From assembly GCA_030248225.1 (NCBI GenBank), contig JASANE010021230.1:1-64000 (forward strand): a DNA stretch of 64,000 nucleotides, written 5' to 3'. Numbering within the stretch: position 1 is the stretch's first letter; each line of letters begins with the position of its first letter. This document shows, in pieces, positions 34,171-48,579 of this stretch. The DNA is from Trileptium ribeirensis. Taxonomy: Eukaryota; Nematoda; Enoplea; Enoplida; Thoracostomopsidae. The notes under the pieces are model-generated. The model was given only the letters and a program-made list of their open reading frames with translations. It was not told where the DNA came from and did not search any database. Both the position numbers and the translations under genes were made by a program.

Positions 34171-34181
34171 GCGTTCGACAT
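33909..34181 (-). CDS. Uncertain 90-residue membrane-type ORF
   Basis: ATG at 34181 to TGA. It begins MSNANDCDYQV, with a hydrophobic stretch ELLLCMIMGIFISCFV around residues 17-32, then a basic, Cys-containing part. The homologous left arm (31176-31450) contains in-frame stops. Either this is a small gene whose duplicate decayed, or a chance frame in a repeat. I do not recognise the family. Confidence 0.25.
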   Translation of the reverse strand: MSNANDCDYQVITNIELLLCMIMGIFISCFVKLWESNSFKDLFCRNFIRTSENTQPCTGNVSKFKLTKMFIKAMGPQWFFQSYRIMSASF

Positions 34182-35390
34182 TTTTATTTTGAAGTTGATT
34201 CTTAGACCTAGGAATTTAACTCATCATTTAGTGCCGTTTTTACAGTCACGTTATTTATTTGTAAACTGACTTGCTCTACGAGCAGGCGAGCAGCGAAGCA
34301 TCAACAAGCATATTATTATTAAATTACAAAGTAAAACTTTTTTCTCAGACCAAGTTGCGATAGAGTAACGAAGAGCAACGGTCAATTAGGTAACGAGTGT
34401 TGTTAATGGCTTATACTCAAAAATGATTAGTTTTAGCGTTTAAACCGACGGCCGTGGCACAGTATCATAATGAAAAATAACGTATTTCGCAGTATCATTT
34501 TATTATCATTTGAATAAAACACGAAGAAAAGGCGCCGTCGGGCGGAATTATAGCGGTTTTTAGTTATAATAACCACAAATGCAAAAGCTTTGCTAATTTC
34601 ATTATTGACATTATTATTTTGATCGAACATAAGTACGGCGGTTTCTTTAGAGTTTCCAAACAATTTTCCCGCTTTTACGCTTCGACATCGTCGCTAATCA
34701 GTGAACACAATCGGTGGTGATCTAAACAGCAACAACAAAAAACCAACACTTCTGTCTTCGAAAATATCACCGACCTTAGTTTGCGGCGTTATAACCATTG
34801 TCGCTTCGTCATTGTTAACACAATCCGACAGTCGAAGTCGAAACGAACATCGGTTATATCTAGAAAAATAAATAGAAATTAACTGAATATTTCTCACATA
34901 TTTTGAACCGTCCTCATCGACCCTTTACTCACTTGTTTGTTCAGTTAATTATGGTACTGTAGGAAATATAGCTGCAAGCTTGTGTATTGTAGTAACTCGA
35001 TTTTGAAAATGATACTGCAAAAGTATTAATTGCTTTAATTATTACTAGTAACACGTAAACGTGGGTGACGGAGGCACGGTGGTTAACAACGGCGTGAATA
35101 GTGCATACAGCTTGTGGAATTTCTAACATTTTTGGTAACAGTTTAAAAGTAATACAGTAGAATGACTACATCTATCAAGTTGTACCCATCAATGAAATTT
35201 AGTCCAAATAGGCCGAGTCATTCAAAAGTTATAACACACTTAATAATTTTTCACTCATTTTTAAGAGACTTTGCTTAATTTTAAGAGAATTTATAAAGGT
35301 AAGTAGATCACTCGTATACAGTCTTTTAGAAAACGTGAAGGTACATGTTATGTCAAAAAATGACCGAGATAGCACGAACGGTTGTCGAGA
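34182..35390 (-). other. PHAF1 intron, no recognised feature
   Basis: Minus frames 34433-34663 and 34694-34897 include a possible acceptor (TTTTTCTAG) at 34860, but the frames give no PHAF1 or other recognisable block. Confidence 0.4.
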
Positions 35391-35590
35391 TACAGTACTC
35401 GCCAAAAATGACCGTCGCATTTCGAGCGAGCGAGTTCGAGCAAGTCTCGAGCGAGTGGCTCGCTCGAGATTTCGCAACTATTTAAATTAATAGAAAATTC
35501 TGTTTTTAGAACAAATTTATTTCGAGCGAGTCGCGAGCGAGTCTCGAGCGAGTGTCGAGCGAGCGACAGTCATTTTTGGCGGGTACTGTA
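35391..35590. mobile_element. TA-flanked MITE, GAGCGAG type
   Basis: 200 bp including TA duplications. Ends are TACAGTACTCGCCAAAAATG and the inverse CATTTTTGGCGGGTACTGTA. GAGCGAGY repeats flank an AT core (CAACTATTTAAATTAATAG). It is nearly identical to 47472-47649 apart from the number of GAGCGAG words, so both are recent. Confidence 0.9.
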
Positions 35591-36944
35591 TGATGAACTT
35601 AGGTTTCCCTAAGTCAATTTTAAGAGAATTTGCTTAATTTTTAAGGAAAGAGATGAAATACGTCAATCTGCTATATACAGCTGTTTAGAAAACGTGAAAA
35701 TACATTTTATGTAAAAAAATCACCGAAATAGCACAAACGGTTGTTGAGATGCGGTGAAAAAGCTGAAAAAATGGCAAAAATCCCTAAGTTTGAGCAACAT
35801 TTGCTTAATTTTGAGTACAAAGCAATTTTCGTAGAAAAAAGTGCTCAATGAAAGGGCACTCCGCAAGAGAATATGCAACACGAAGAAAAAAAATTTCTAA
35901 AATCGGCCCAGGCGTTCAACCTGCAGACCTGTCTGTGACAAACAAAAAAAGTCACAGAGAAAATTGAAATTTTGCGTCTAGAAAATTGATATATATAAAG
36001 TTAAATGTACGCCTCCGGCTACGACTCACCACCTTCGGTGGCTCGTCTTGCCTCCGTCAATTAATCCTGAGTACTGGCGAATAACTCAATAGCGGCATTT
36101 AAATTAACTTTTCTGTACGATACTGCAATAGTTCTGTATTGTTACAGATCGAATTACATATAAAATAGCTCATTTTACTTCTGCTAGTGCTGTTAACATG
36201 AAAATTGTAGGAAAATATATTATAGTAATCACATCAAAATCCAAAGTATCTGTCGTTTTAACTGTCTTAAAATGTGCAAATTAAAGTTTGACTTACTAAA
36301 AACGTCAATTAGCTTTATACAGTTCCTGGCAAAACTATTTTAGTGCGAAAAATTAATATCGTGTAAACTTCACATGAAAACTTCTGCCTCTGGGATGCCT
36401 AACGAGTGTACATTTGCAAAAATGTTTTGAGCCCGAGGACGCCCCCGCAAAGCAGACGCTTGTCCATCGGCAAAAGGCCGTACCCAAAACTTTTTCAGGC
36501 CCGCGGAGAATGCAAACTGTTATCATATCGATGGTACAGAAAATTTACGACTACATTTCAAAACAATTAAAATGTCATTAGCTTCAATTTTCCATTCTTT
36601 GACAGCGATTTTGTTGCAAAAATGCGTACCTGACCGAAAATACGATACATTTTCTTAGGCTGTCTCCATAAGTCAAAATCAGCCGCCCTAAACATAAGGT
36701 TGCAATTTTTGGAAGTTGAGGACATTTTCCTTTCGATGGTTTTTCTTGAACCTTCCTTTAAAATTGATATTTTCGTGTTTTCTCGATAGCTCTAGTCAAT
36801 AAACCACGCAGTGATGGCGTTCACTAATAAGGAGTTTTATGATGCTGTCATTGAAGGAACTATCCGGTCTTTCAAACTGTGTCCAGAAGGAAAGAGCTAT
36901 GTACAACTGGCATCGTCCACAAAAGTGATTCACTAAGTCTCCAA
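35591..36944 (-). other. PHAF1 intron, no recognised feature
   Basis: AT-rich. A short GC-rich segment at 36010-36060 contains a CACCACCTTCGGTGG hairpin. No exon was recognised. Confidence 0.4.
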
Positions 36945-37745
36945 ATTCTGAGTATCAACAAAGAATTCTTATTTATAAGGACTGTGAAATTTGGCAGCGT
37001 CCGCTTAAATTTTTTGATATGAGACACATAACTCAGCTACTGATTTGCAGATCTTTTCAAGCGATAAAGCTTGCAATCTCTATTTGTGACCTATAGTTGG
37101 ATATAAACCCGATTCAAACTCCTTCCCAATCAAAAAAGGGGTCCAAAAGGGTCCCCCAAAACGCGTTATGACTCATATCTCAATAACCAAGGGAGTATTC
37201 TGGGGGGGGGTCATTTTGTTCAGAAAGTTGAAATCTATATTAAGGTATATGGAGCACATTGTTGTCGAGGTCGCCTACGCTCCTAGGCTGGGTCAAAATC
37301 AGTTTTCAAATAGGCCTTTGGGATCCCCTAAACACCAAATTGGTCATATCTCCTCAACCACTCAAGTGGCTCATTTTGTTCAGAACACAAAGCTCTAAAT
37401 ACTGGTGAAGTGTGTGCTGCTACTAACCTCAACAGCCAGACAGGGTAGATAAAGATGGGTTTTAAATGGACCGTGGGATCCCGAACATTGTAAAGTTGTT
37501 ATATCTCCTGAAAGACTTTGGCGATTCGGCTGCAGTTGAGTTCAATTAGCTCAGAAACCAAAGCTCTAAACAGATACTTACGTTACACTGCTATTTACCA
37601 CACAAGCCATGTAGGGTCGGATCAAGATGAGTTATTATATGAGCCCTTGCTGTCCCAACAACACTAAATCGACTATATCTCCTCGACGACTAGAGCACTA
37701 GTTGCGATTTTACACATTTTCTTCAGAAAGCAAAGCAACAGAACT
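36945..37745 (-). repeat. ~165-bp satellite array, minus orientation
   Basis: Four to five diverged units, each with a GTCATATCTCCT-type segment, a TTTTGTTCAGA segment, an AAAGCTCTAAA segment and a GGGATCCC segment. Orientation is opposite to the array at 50390-51632. The outer flank (GCTTGCAATCTCTATTTGTG and, further out, GTGAAATTTGGCAGC) also matches the far flank of that array in inverse orientation. Confidence 0.75.
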
Positions 37746-37940
37746 AACCAGCAATGAGCGATGTTGGTTCGATGTTCGTCCGAAAATTTTTAAATATTGC
37801 TCGAAACGCGTTCGAATTTTGTTGGAGATCTGTTCAAACCTTTTAGAGTGCTTTTTAAAATTTGTTTGAAATGTATTCGAAGTTTGTTCGAGACTTGTTA
37901 GCACATAAAAATTATGTTCGAAATATGTTCGGGTCCCCCT
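37746..37940. mobile_element. Decayed GTTCG-type MITE part
   Basis: Starts GCAATGAGCGATGTTGGTTCG, similar to the 32246 element, followed by degenerate GTTCGAAAT/GTTCGAGAT words. It has no clean right end and is interrupted at 37935 by a GC-rich segment. Confidence 0.5.
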
Positions 37941-38246
37941 GGTTCCGAACTGAGGGTGCCCAATTTTGCCAGGGGGGATTTTTCCAAGAGAAAAACGGTT
38001 AAAAATTGTGTGAGAAACACTGTAAAAATGGATTTGATGGAGAGAAAAAGCTATTTTGATTTTGAAGCAAATTTTGACAAAATTTTTGGTTTTAGAACGG
38101 AATTTTAGTACAAATTTTGATTTATGTACTTTGGACCGATTGGACACAAAAAATATTTCGAAGAGGCGGTGAACCGGTGGAAGCCCAAAATTTGCCAGGG
38201 AGCATGAACCGGGGGGCACCTGTTCTGAACCGGGGGGAACCGACAA
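37935..38246. repeat. GC-ended fold-back segment
   Basis: Left block GGTCCCCCTGGTTCCGAAC and right block GTTCTGAACCGGGGGGAACC are inverted versions of each other. CAATTTTGCCAGGGGGG and AATTTGCCAGGGAGC lie inside. It encloses about 230 bp of AT-rich DNA and sits in the decayed MITE. The minus frame 37710-38297 spans both and reflects repeats, not a gene. Confidence 0.5.
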
Positions 38247-38639
38247 ATGCCAGGCCCCCCACACCCCCACACAATTTGGAGAGCCCAGATTGCTCACTTA
38301 CATTCCAAAGTCAAAATGACCTGGAAAATTTGAATGAAGAACTAATTTGGCAACCCGGTGGGTTTCGCCGTCGAACAGTACGTCCTAAAAATGTAACAAA
38401 TGAACGTAGAACGAAGTAGTACACATTAATAACAGTTGGGTTAACATAGGAAACGCATGCAACAAAAATCATGGGCGCCACTTTCAAATCCTGGCGCTTA
38501 CATTTAACCCTTGGTTCTCAAATTTTAGCGTTTTGATGAATATACAGTCAATAGGTATGCACTCTGCATGAAGCAAGCGCATGAAGCGTCGTCTTACAGA
38601 TGACGAATCATTTCAAACGGGCCCCTTGCGGTGAATTGT
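38247..38639 (-). other. PHAF1 intron, no recognised feature
   Basis: Nothing recognised apart from a short GC-rich start (CCAGGCCCCCCACACCCCC). Confidence 0.4.
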
Positions 38640-38806
38640 AAGAATTGAGTGTTGTTCATTATAATATATTATAACATTATTATGTTTGGTCGAGCAATTG
38701 TAAAATCTCAGCGAGAGAATTCGAAGGTTGTCCATGACTTCTTGCTCAATTTCTATTCAGTGCTCGTTCGATTGAAACTTGACAGTCATTCCTAGCCAGT
38801 ACATTC
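38640..38806. mobile_element. Decayed GTTCG-type MITE
   Basis: Starts AATTGAGTGTTGTTC and ends GACAGTCATTCCTAGCCAGTAC, degenerate versions of the TACAGT-MITE ends, with TTCGA words inside. Confidence 0.45.
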
Positions 38807-41649
<2,843 letters not shown>

Positions 41650-42644
41650 CCTAACTTCCCGAAAGCAGAACACCGAAATAATTGGTAATTAATCAGAGAA
41701 AACCAATCAAGTTTGATGAAATTTGCAATGGCATAGACCAAACTATGTATGAAACTTCGTTTTCCCCATTGAAATCGAAATATCGTTTAGGCGAAACTGA
41801 GCGATAGTAACAATTATTATTAAAAAATTGGGATTTGATTACATAACATTTAAACAATACATCTAAATTTCATTCAATCGAAATTTTATTTAATTAGACT
41901 TTTTTATTTACACATTCAATTATTATTCAATTAGAAATTTTTTTTAATTAGACATTCAATCGAAATTGAAATTTACATAGATATAAGTTATTTTTGCATA
42001 TTTCCGGCGGTCACTGTACTATGTAACAGCGGAGATTAGGAACATCTAACGGTGATCGTGAGTATTCATAGAAATCCAGTACATACAGAAATATAAAATA
42101 AACAAACCCTTTAACCATAAATTTAGGTATGTAAAGTAACACTAAATTAGCTAATTAATTGATTGAGCGAGCACATCAAACACTGTTTGCATAAGTAGCG
42201 TACAATGGGACAAAATTCATTATTGTGTACGTCTATCTCGCGCTTAAATCATATTGATGAAATTCAAAAAGTTATTTATAAATTTCGAACTTTTCCACAT
42301 TTTGTTGAGAAACAAAGTATATAATATATAGTGTTTTTAATATATTACAAACGTTGCCTTTTAATGTATTATTACGATAAAATATTGCGCCAGCCATAAC
42401 ACCAATGAAAAACACTATCAGAAAAGAACAATGCACAGCCAGAAAGTAACATCTTCCCAGGAGGCGATAAATTGCCAACAGGGTTGCTGGGATAGAAATA
42501 TAAATACATAGTAATACACAGAAAACGACGGTAAAGCGTACAGCTGTGGAATAATTTGACAAAGAGCGGAATATCATTCAAAGAATAAGGTTGCAGTCCG
42601 TAGCACATCAAAACTAACACCCGACAGTTCAGTAAATTTATTAC
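41650..42644 (-). other. PHAF1 intron, no recognised gene
   Basis: Contains ATTCAATCGAAATT-rich DNA (41770-42000) ending GGCGGTCACTGTA at 42018, possibly another TACAGT-type end. The hydrophobic minus frame 42272-42577 is unsupported. Confidence 0.4.
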
Positions 42645-42721
42645 CGTAGTGGAATCACCAAATCGAATTTGTTCGTTTATAACTTTATGCTGTTGTTCGT
42701 TCAAACGGCCGGATTTCAGTG
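42645..42721 (-). CDS. PHAF1: PHAF1 exon (IRFGDS block)
   Basis: A 77-nt exon with acceptor TTGTTTTAG and donor GTAATA. After a split codon it encodes LKSGRLNEQQHKVINEQI and then RFGDSTT, ending in phase 0. The V-x-E-x-I-x-FGDS ending sits immediately before DVMSALGSP in the family (vertebrate proteins have V-F-E-R-S-V-Y-FGDS there), so the order and junction are right. The first codon is completed by one base from an upstream exon not found. That exon should carry the conserved block leading to VEVLR. Confidence 0.85.
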
Positions 42722-42897
42722 CTAAAACAAACTGACTCAATTTAGTCACTGCCGCAAAAGTTAACGTGTCACAAAGCTACGTTATATGAGATATTGCTCC
42801 AACAATAATATATGCGGTGTGCCAATACCGTCGGCAACCTGGCATTTTCGATACATTCTAATTAATTAGATTCTCCATCCAGGTCAATAATATAACG

Positions 42898-43165
42898 GTA
42901 GCCGCCTGATATGAGTGTTGTTCATTTGAAGTGTAAGAATTTTTTCGAGATTTGTTCGAAATTTTTATCGCGTTTGTTAAATTAATTTGTTAGGGAGCCA
43001 TTCGAAGCTTGTTCTCAGATTGGTAACACTTGTTCGATTTCTACCCCATGTTCATTCGTTTTAGAGAGCCGTTCGAAGCTTGTTGTCAGATTGGTAACAC
43101 TTGTTCGATTTCTACCCCATGTTCATTCGTTCGAAACGCCATCTTTACCAGCGATTCATATATAC
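42898..43165. mobile_element. GTTCG-type MITE relic with 71-bp duplication
   Basis: Begins GGTAGCCGCCTGATATGAGTG and ends CGCCATCTTTACCAGC, decayed versions of the family ends. It contains two near-identical tandem copies (42995 and 43066, period 71) of a segment with TTCGAAGCTTGTT and CACTTGTTCGATTTCTACC. Confidence 0.6.
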
Positions 43166-43269
43166 GGTTATCAACACTTATCTACCGCTGACGAGACGAA
43201 ATCAAATTGAAATTAAAGTATACACATAAATATGTATACTTTGATGTAAAACTGACTTTCTCGCAGTGA

Positions 43270-43880
43270 AGAGAGCGAGGGAAGGCCCAGGTATATCGGC
43301 CGCCCCACGTACTCTAGTTCAGCCCCAAAGGCATTTTTGGCATCTCCCAATTCAGCCCACCAGATATTTATATGCACGACTACAAAAAATAGGCAAGTTT
43401 TCCCTTATTTAGACACCAAAAATCCCTAAATTTTTGCCCTGCGGAGCTAAAACACTAATTTCCGTCAGTCGATAGGGATTCACTATTATAATGTGCACCA
43501 TTATTGTGCATTTGCTGTGAATCAGCTATTTATGCTATTTTCGCGTTTTCCAGTCCCAGAGTTGTGTTGGTAAGTTTATACATGTAAAACTGGTTTTCCC
43601 ACAGAGAGGGAGGTTGAGGCCCAAGTATTTGGGCGTCCCTCAGGTGCCTCCATTCCAGCCACCCAGTATTTTTTCGCTTCCCCAGCTCATCCCCAGGTGT
43701 TTTCCTGCACGACAAAATATAAGCCAATTTTTCTGAATGGCAAAAAATATTCTACCTTATCCTTATACATCTCAAAAAATTCCTAACTTGTTGTCCTGTG
43801 GGCTAAAACAGCATTTACCTTCAATCGCTACGGTTTCACTATATAATGTGCATTATTGTTGTAAATCAGTCCCCCTAGGT
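43270..43880 (+). repeat. Tandem pair of CCAGGTATATCG units (~335 bp)
   Basis: Copies anchored at GGCCCAGGTATATCGG (43284) and GGCCCAAGTATTTGGG (43618). They share TTCCTGCACGAC-like, CTAAAACA-like and TATAATGTGCA segments. A third, diverged copy is at 32441. Confidence 0.65.
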
Positions 43881-44116
43881 GAGGTGGAGGTAGTTAGGGA
43901 AAGCCAGTACAAGAATCGCTGGCCTATAAACCGTTCCTAAATTGCCATGAAAGCAATTATTGCTCCGTGCATGATTAATTAGAAAGGAAGATATTTTCTA
44001 TAAATGCTTCATATATTTTTAACTATTGGTACGCAAGTACATGATATAGCATTAAATATATTCAGTATATAAAGCAGAGTTTCAGTGATAAAATAGTAAA
44101 ACTTAATTTTTAAAAG
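43881..44116 (-). other. No recognised feature
   Basis: Sequence downstream (minus sense) of the Cys-rich terminal exon. Confidence 0.35.
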
Positions 44117-44290
44117 TCAGCGTAAATAAATCATTAATTTCGATGGATTAACCATGGCTTGGGTGTATGGCTTGTATGTGCACGCACAAACTGTGGTGGA
44201 ATATTTGGTGAACATGCACCCCTTGAATTGCGGGTTCCCACCGCATACCATAGTGTGAATACACTGGAAGCACCACTCAATTTCTTGGTC
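44117..44290 (-). CDS. Putative Cys-rich terminal exon
   Basis: From an acceptor (AAATTCGCAG) at 44291 the minus strand stays open for 57 codons to TGA at 44119-44117. It begins DQEIEWCFQCIHTMVC, then GGNPQFKGC, then VCACTYKPY. Six cysteines in a compact C-x2-C-x5-C-x8-C-x9-C-x-C pattern suggest a disulfide-bonded extracellular module. A donor (GTATGC) also occurs after IHTM, so it could instead be a short internal exon. It does not match PHAF1, and I do not recognise the family. It would lie nested in a PHAF1 intron, same strand. Confidence 0.4.
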   Translation of the reverse strand, partial: DQEIEWCFQCIHTMVCGGNPQFKGCMFTKYSTTVCACTYKPYTQAMVNPSKLMIYLR

Positions 44291-44553
44291 CTGCGAATTT
44301 ATTAGAGAAGCATTGTCTGAGGCAAAAAAAAATCAAAACAGACTTACAAAAAAGGAGATTTACAATGTCAATGTCGGATAAGTGATTACGGAGATGAATG
44401 AGAACGGCCGATCGACAACAGTCACGCTGCGTATTTTAACTGCCCAAAGTAACAGAAAACATACATATACATGGTTCTGCCGAGGTTTATTTTTGCGCTC
44501 GAATATTATAGTAGTTGGTCATATCCGTTTCTTTATAATCGTTCGCACAAACA
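44291..44553 (-). other. No recognised feature
   Basis: Nothing recognised. Confidence 0.35.
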
Positions 44554-44774
44554 TACAGTCGTCGTGGTCGAAAATAAGCACAATCGAAAATGATCGAAAT
44601 CGCAATAGATGGAAGTTTTGTTTAATCGCAATCACTCGAAATTTCGTTTAATCGAAATTTTACAGTTTTGAAATTATCTAACTGTGGCATAATCGAAAAC
44701 GATCGAAAGTTCGTATAGTCAAAATCGATCGATTTCGATCGAGTATTTTGCACTTAATTCTGCCCGTAACTGAA
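44554..44774. mobile_element. MITE, TCGAAA type
   Basis: Left end TACAGTCGTCGTGGTCGAAA; right end TTGCACTTAATTCTGCCCG then a degraded TAACTGAA. The interior is rich in AATCGAAAATGATCGAAA words. A sister of 41459-41649. Confidence 0.75.
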
Positions 44775-45965
44775 CATACACAGAATCAAGTACGATAAAA
44801 TACAAATACCCAGGTATAAGCGAGAACCACAAGTTTCATAAAGCGATATACAGCGAAATTGTAAATAGAGAAAAATGTGAGCTCAGAAACAATGCCCGAA
44901 ATATTCATGTTTAAAAATCCCGGAGTGGTGGGTAGGGTGGTGTTGAGCAAAAATCTAAGGGGCGGGAAGACACGTTAATTCTTCGGTGCCGCGAATTAGG
45001 GGGTCGGTCACATGCAAAAATACCTGTAACATTCGACAACAGCAAAACTTGCTGATATAAACCTCAACCGTATGATGCGTTACGATTACCTCTCGTGAAA
45101 CACAGATCATGAATGAAATCCGTAGAATACGTGTGTCACAATACACGATTTTCAATTTAAAAACTTAAACCAAATCGGTGTAGCCATTACTAGTTTAAGA
45201 ATGTATAACAGCTGCAAAAACTGGTGCACATATGCCATGTAATTTCACATAGTCGGGTTTTTTATAGAGGGGGAGGAGCTGACCCCTCATTCGCACAGCG
45301 TGATACCTAAAGGGCACACCCCTACCCCTTACCCATAAACTTTTCATTTTTGACAACTACAAATTTGGCTTCGTCGCATTTTTCCAAAATCTTTTCCTAA
45401 TTTCCTTAATTTTCAAGAAAACTTTCCAGATTTAATACAATTTTGGCTAAAATTTTTGCCGATTTTTCCCATTTTTTTCTGAAATCTTGCCCAATTCCTT
45501 CAAGAAATTTGGTTATTTATAAAAAACATGGTCTTGGCTCTGGTTATGACCTCCCAGCTACAGCTGACCTTGGTTTCCTGACCCCTAGATTCAGAGGCGT
45601 AAAAAACACTGAAGTTAAACATCGAAAAATCGGTTCACCCAGATGCTTAATTTATTAAATTAATGCCAGATGTCAACGAATTTTCTATTTAAAAATCTTC
45701 ACAGAAGCAGGAATAATGATGGAACTTCTGTTCAGAATTATTATCACAGCAAAAAAATTTTATGGAGTTTCCACCTTGCTATGGATTAGTTGTTAGCGGT
45801 TAAACACATTCAGAGCTGTTAGGCGTTAAACGCAATCATTCCAGCGATTTCATTCAGCATACAGCGAGTGCATAGTTATCGCTTTCAATTTTTGTTGGTG
45901 TCGCCTTGATACGTTTGGAAAGCCAGAAAATATTCCGTCTTGTTGAAACCTAGTACACGTTGTGT
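44775..45965 (-). other. PHAF1 intron, no recognised feature
   Basis: Contains a GC-richer stretch (45245-45345). Frames 44955-45155 (-) and 45443-45658 (+) are unsupported. Confidence 0.4.
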
Positions 45966-46079
45966 ACTGCCCGCACAAGACTCGCCGTGACCTCGAGACC
46001 CTTCAAGGTACTAACAAGCGAATCTCGAACGAGCCGTGAGCGAATATCGAACTAGCAGTGGTCATTTCTGGCGGGTATA
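45966..46079. mobile_element. Decayed GAGCGAG-type MITE
   Basis: Contains GCGAATCTCGAACGAGCC and ends GTCATTTCTGGCGGGTATATA, a clear relic of the right terminus. Confidence 0.5.
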
Positions 46080-47471
46080 TACACTAATTATTAGCACAGT
46101 GAGGGGAAACGGAGTAAGCGACCCTGGTCTGCTGCAATCAAGCGGACGAATACATTGAAGCAGAAATTATCGGCATGTTCAGCAGCTGAAAAATCTCCAA
46201 AATTTCGTGACCACCCGGAACGTCTACAAACGACATTCAAAAAACCCAAAACCAAAGGCAGGAATAGTTGCAAAATAATCCATTGAAAGTTCATTCCAAG
46301 TTAACTTTAGTGGCCAGACATTGTAACGTTAGAAAAACAGCTTAGAGTGGGGGTTGGGACCGGTAGCACCCCGACTTAGACTAAGTACATGGCTCATACC
46401 GGGATCATAGCTTAGGCTAAGACTAAGGCTTAGTATATCGAGAACGGCATAGCGTTCATTTTACTTCCGCCCCTAAAAGTTACATTGTTTAAAATTTCTA
46501 TCGATTCCGATTTGGTGGATTTAGATTGAACGTAATTTCCTTCAACTTCGATATTGGAGATGTAACTAGCTTTCAGATTATTAGAAAATATTATTTCCGT
46601 TGAAATTAGATTGCGGTCGATTTAGACTGCATTTATAGTTGGACAGGAATATAACTTTGACTAATCGGAACTGCCAAGCTGAGTTTCACCATGCACTTTG
46701 AACGCACCATCATATTATTAAGGGTATTAACGGCACAGTAATTTTCAGCACATTTCAACACCATAATTAGGCAGGCGGTTGTTATTTCTTAGACTATAGA
46801 TATAAAAGAAACTTCCAAAATCTATTTCCATAACATACAGCGCATAATAAAACGCAAGTACTGCTGGATTTCATTGCACTAAATAATCCCTAAAACATAA
46901 AAAGTAACCTTCAATTTCTGAAGTTTTGCGTGGCGGCATTATTCAGTATATTTCAAAAGCTATATTACCCTTTAATTGTTCCTCCCGTGTCTAAAAATAA
47001 GGAAACTTGTGAGATCTTCAAACCATTACTTTCAAAAAAACTTGCGAAAGTTATGAATCGTTCTTCATAGTTGAACATCTAAACATAAATCCGCGTTAAA
47101 TCGAATTTTATTAATATTTCAGCGAAAACTATGCGAAAACAATGCCGTTCGACTTCGCAAGCAGCCGATTGATAAAATTCTTTCATAATCCGCCTATATA
47201 ATAATGAATAATAGAATAGCTCCGTTCCTCGTGTAAAAATCAGAATAATGTTCTAACTAAGTCTTTAACAGCCAATACTAATTAGTTTTAACGACAAATA
47301 ACGAAATGTGCTTAAAGTATGCGGTGCAAAAAGCATTACAAAAGTATATTGCAACGCCACAATTATTCACGCCGAGTGGCAAAATGGTCAAATACAAATG
47401 CAGACCGACCTTCAGTTACTAAAGTATATTAGGGATCGGCCACATCTAAACGGCTGATTAAAATATATATG
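46080..47471 (-). other. PHAF1 intron; possible TCGATT-type relic
   Basis: 46470-46655 has ATCGATTCCGATTTGG and GGTCGATTTAGACTGC words like a decayed TCGAAA-type MITE. The rest shows nothing recognisable. Confidence 0.35.
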
Positions 47472-47649
47472 TACAGTACTCGCCAAAAATGACCGTCGCA
47501 TTTCGAGCGAGCGAGTTCGAGCGAGTCGCGAGCGAGTGGCTCGCTCGAGATTTCGCAACTATTTAAATTAATAGAAAATTCTATTTTTAGAACAAATTTA
47601 TTTCGAGCGAGTCGCGAGCGAGCGACAGTCATTTTTGGCGGGTACTGTA
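47472..47649. mobile_element. TA-flanked MITE, GAGCGAG type
   Basis: 178 bp including TA duplications. Same ends and core as 35391-35590, with fewer GAGCGAG words in the right half. Near identity outside the repeat words indicates recent activity. Confidence 0.9.
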
Positions 47650-48579
47650 GTAAGCGAGCTACTCAACCGTACTAAGCTCACATACACTTACTCTCCGAAA
47701 ATAGAATAATGCCAATTCCTACTGTACGACTTCGATTACGGACGATCTCGACCGAATCAAGAACCACATCTCCGCAGTACAAATTTAACGGACATCGCGG
47801 GACGCTAAAAATTCCAAGTAAAATATTTATTCGAAAAAATTATTTGAATATAAAAATATTTATTCCATGTTATATGAAAACGAAAGTCAATATTCCATTC
47901 AATAACTTGAGAAATTTAGGTTCTCCTGTTCGAAACTACTGCTAAATTACCTATACAAGACGACCTAAAACGCACATAAAAGGGTACCCAGTGCGTCGAT
48001 AAAGAACTCTTCACATAAGGCATTGAGGTTGTGTGAAAGCGAATTATAACACTAATTTGTGCGTACAGTACTAGTCACAATACAGACCGTGGCTTTACGA
48101 GCGAGGAAGAAAACGAGTAACCTTTTAAAATCTCACATAAAACATTACTTTCCCACGAAATAACAACGGCTTATTCTAAGCATATGCATTGGTACTTAGG
48201 AACCCGGCTTGTCGGGTACCAGAGATTTGGATGCCTTTAAAGTTTTTCTTGATTCTGTATCACTGGAAAATAAGGAATTCATAAAGAAATATAGGCGACC
48301 CAGTATCAGAGTACTGTAGATCTCGCACTTTGATAATCGCTTGTAGCCATCTTGAATGACGTCACTACGGCTTAGCTGGAATTAGCTGGTTTGCTGAACT
48401 AATATCCGCTTATTCATAATTATTGTATATGCATTGGAATTAAGTATCAGTTTGTATGATCTCTATCTCTGTTCGGTTTACCCAAAAAGACAGCTACAAT
48501 TATTATTTCTAGCGGCATTTGCAATTTACAACCGGCATTGTCGAGAGACATATAAATTTGTTAATATACTCAGCTTTCA
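47650..48579 (-). other. PHAF1 intron, no recognised feature
   Basis: AT-rich; the frame 47709-47945 (+) is unsupported. Confidence 0.4.

Noticed and set aside
37710..38297. 195-residue minus-strand ORF
   Set aside because: Runs through a decayed MITE with GTTCGAAAT words and a GC-rich fold-back; no domain.
42272..42577. Hydrophobic 101-residue minus ORF as a membrane gene
   Set aside because: It follows a real PHAF1 exon donor and lies in the intron; hydrophobic frames are common in AT-rich DNA and no splice support was found.
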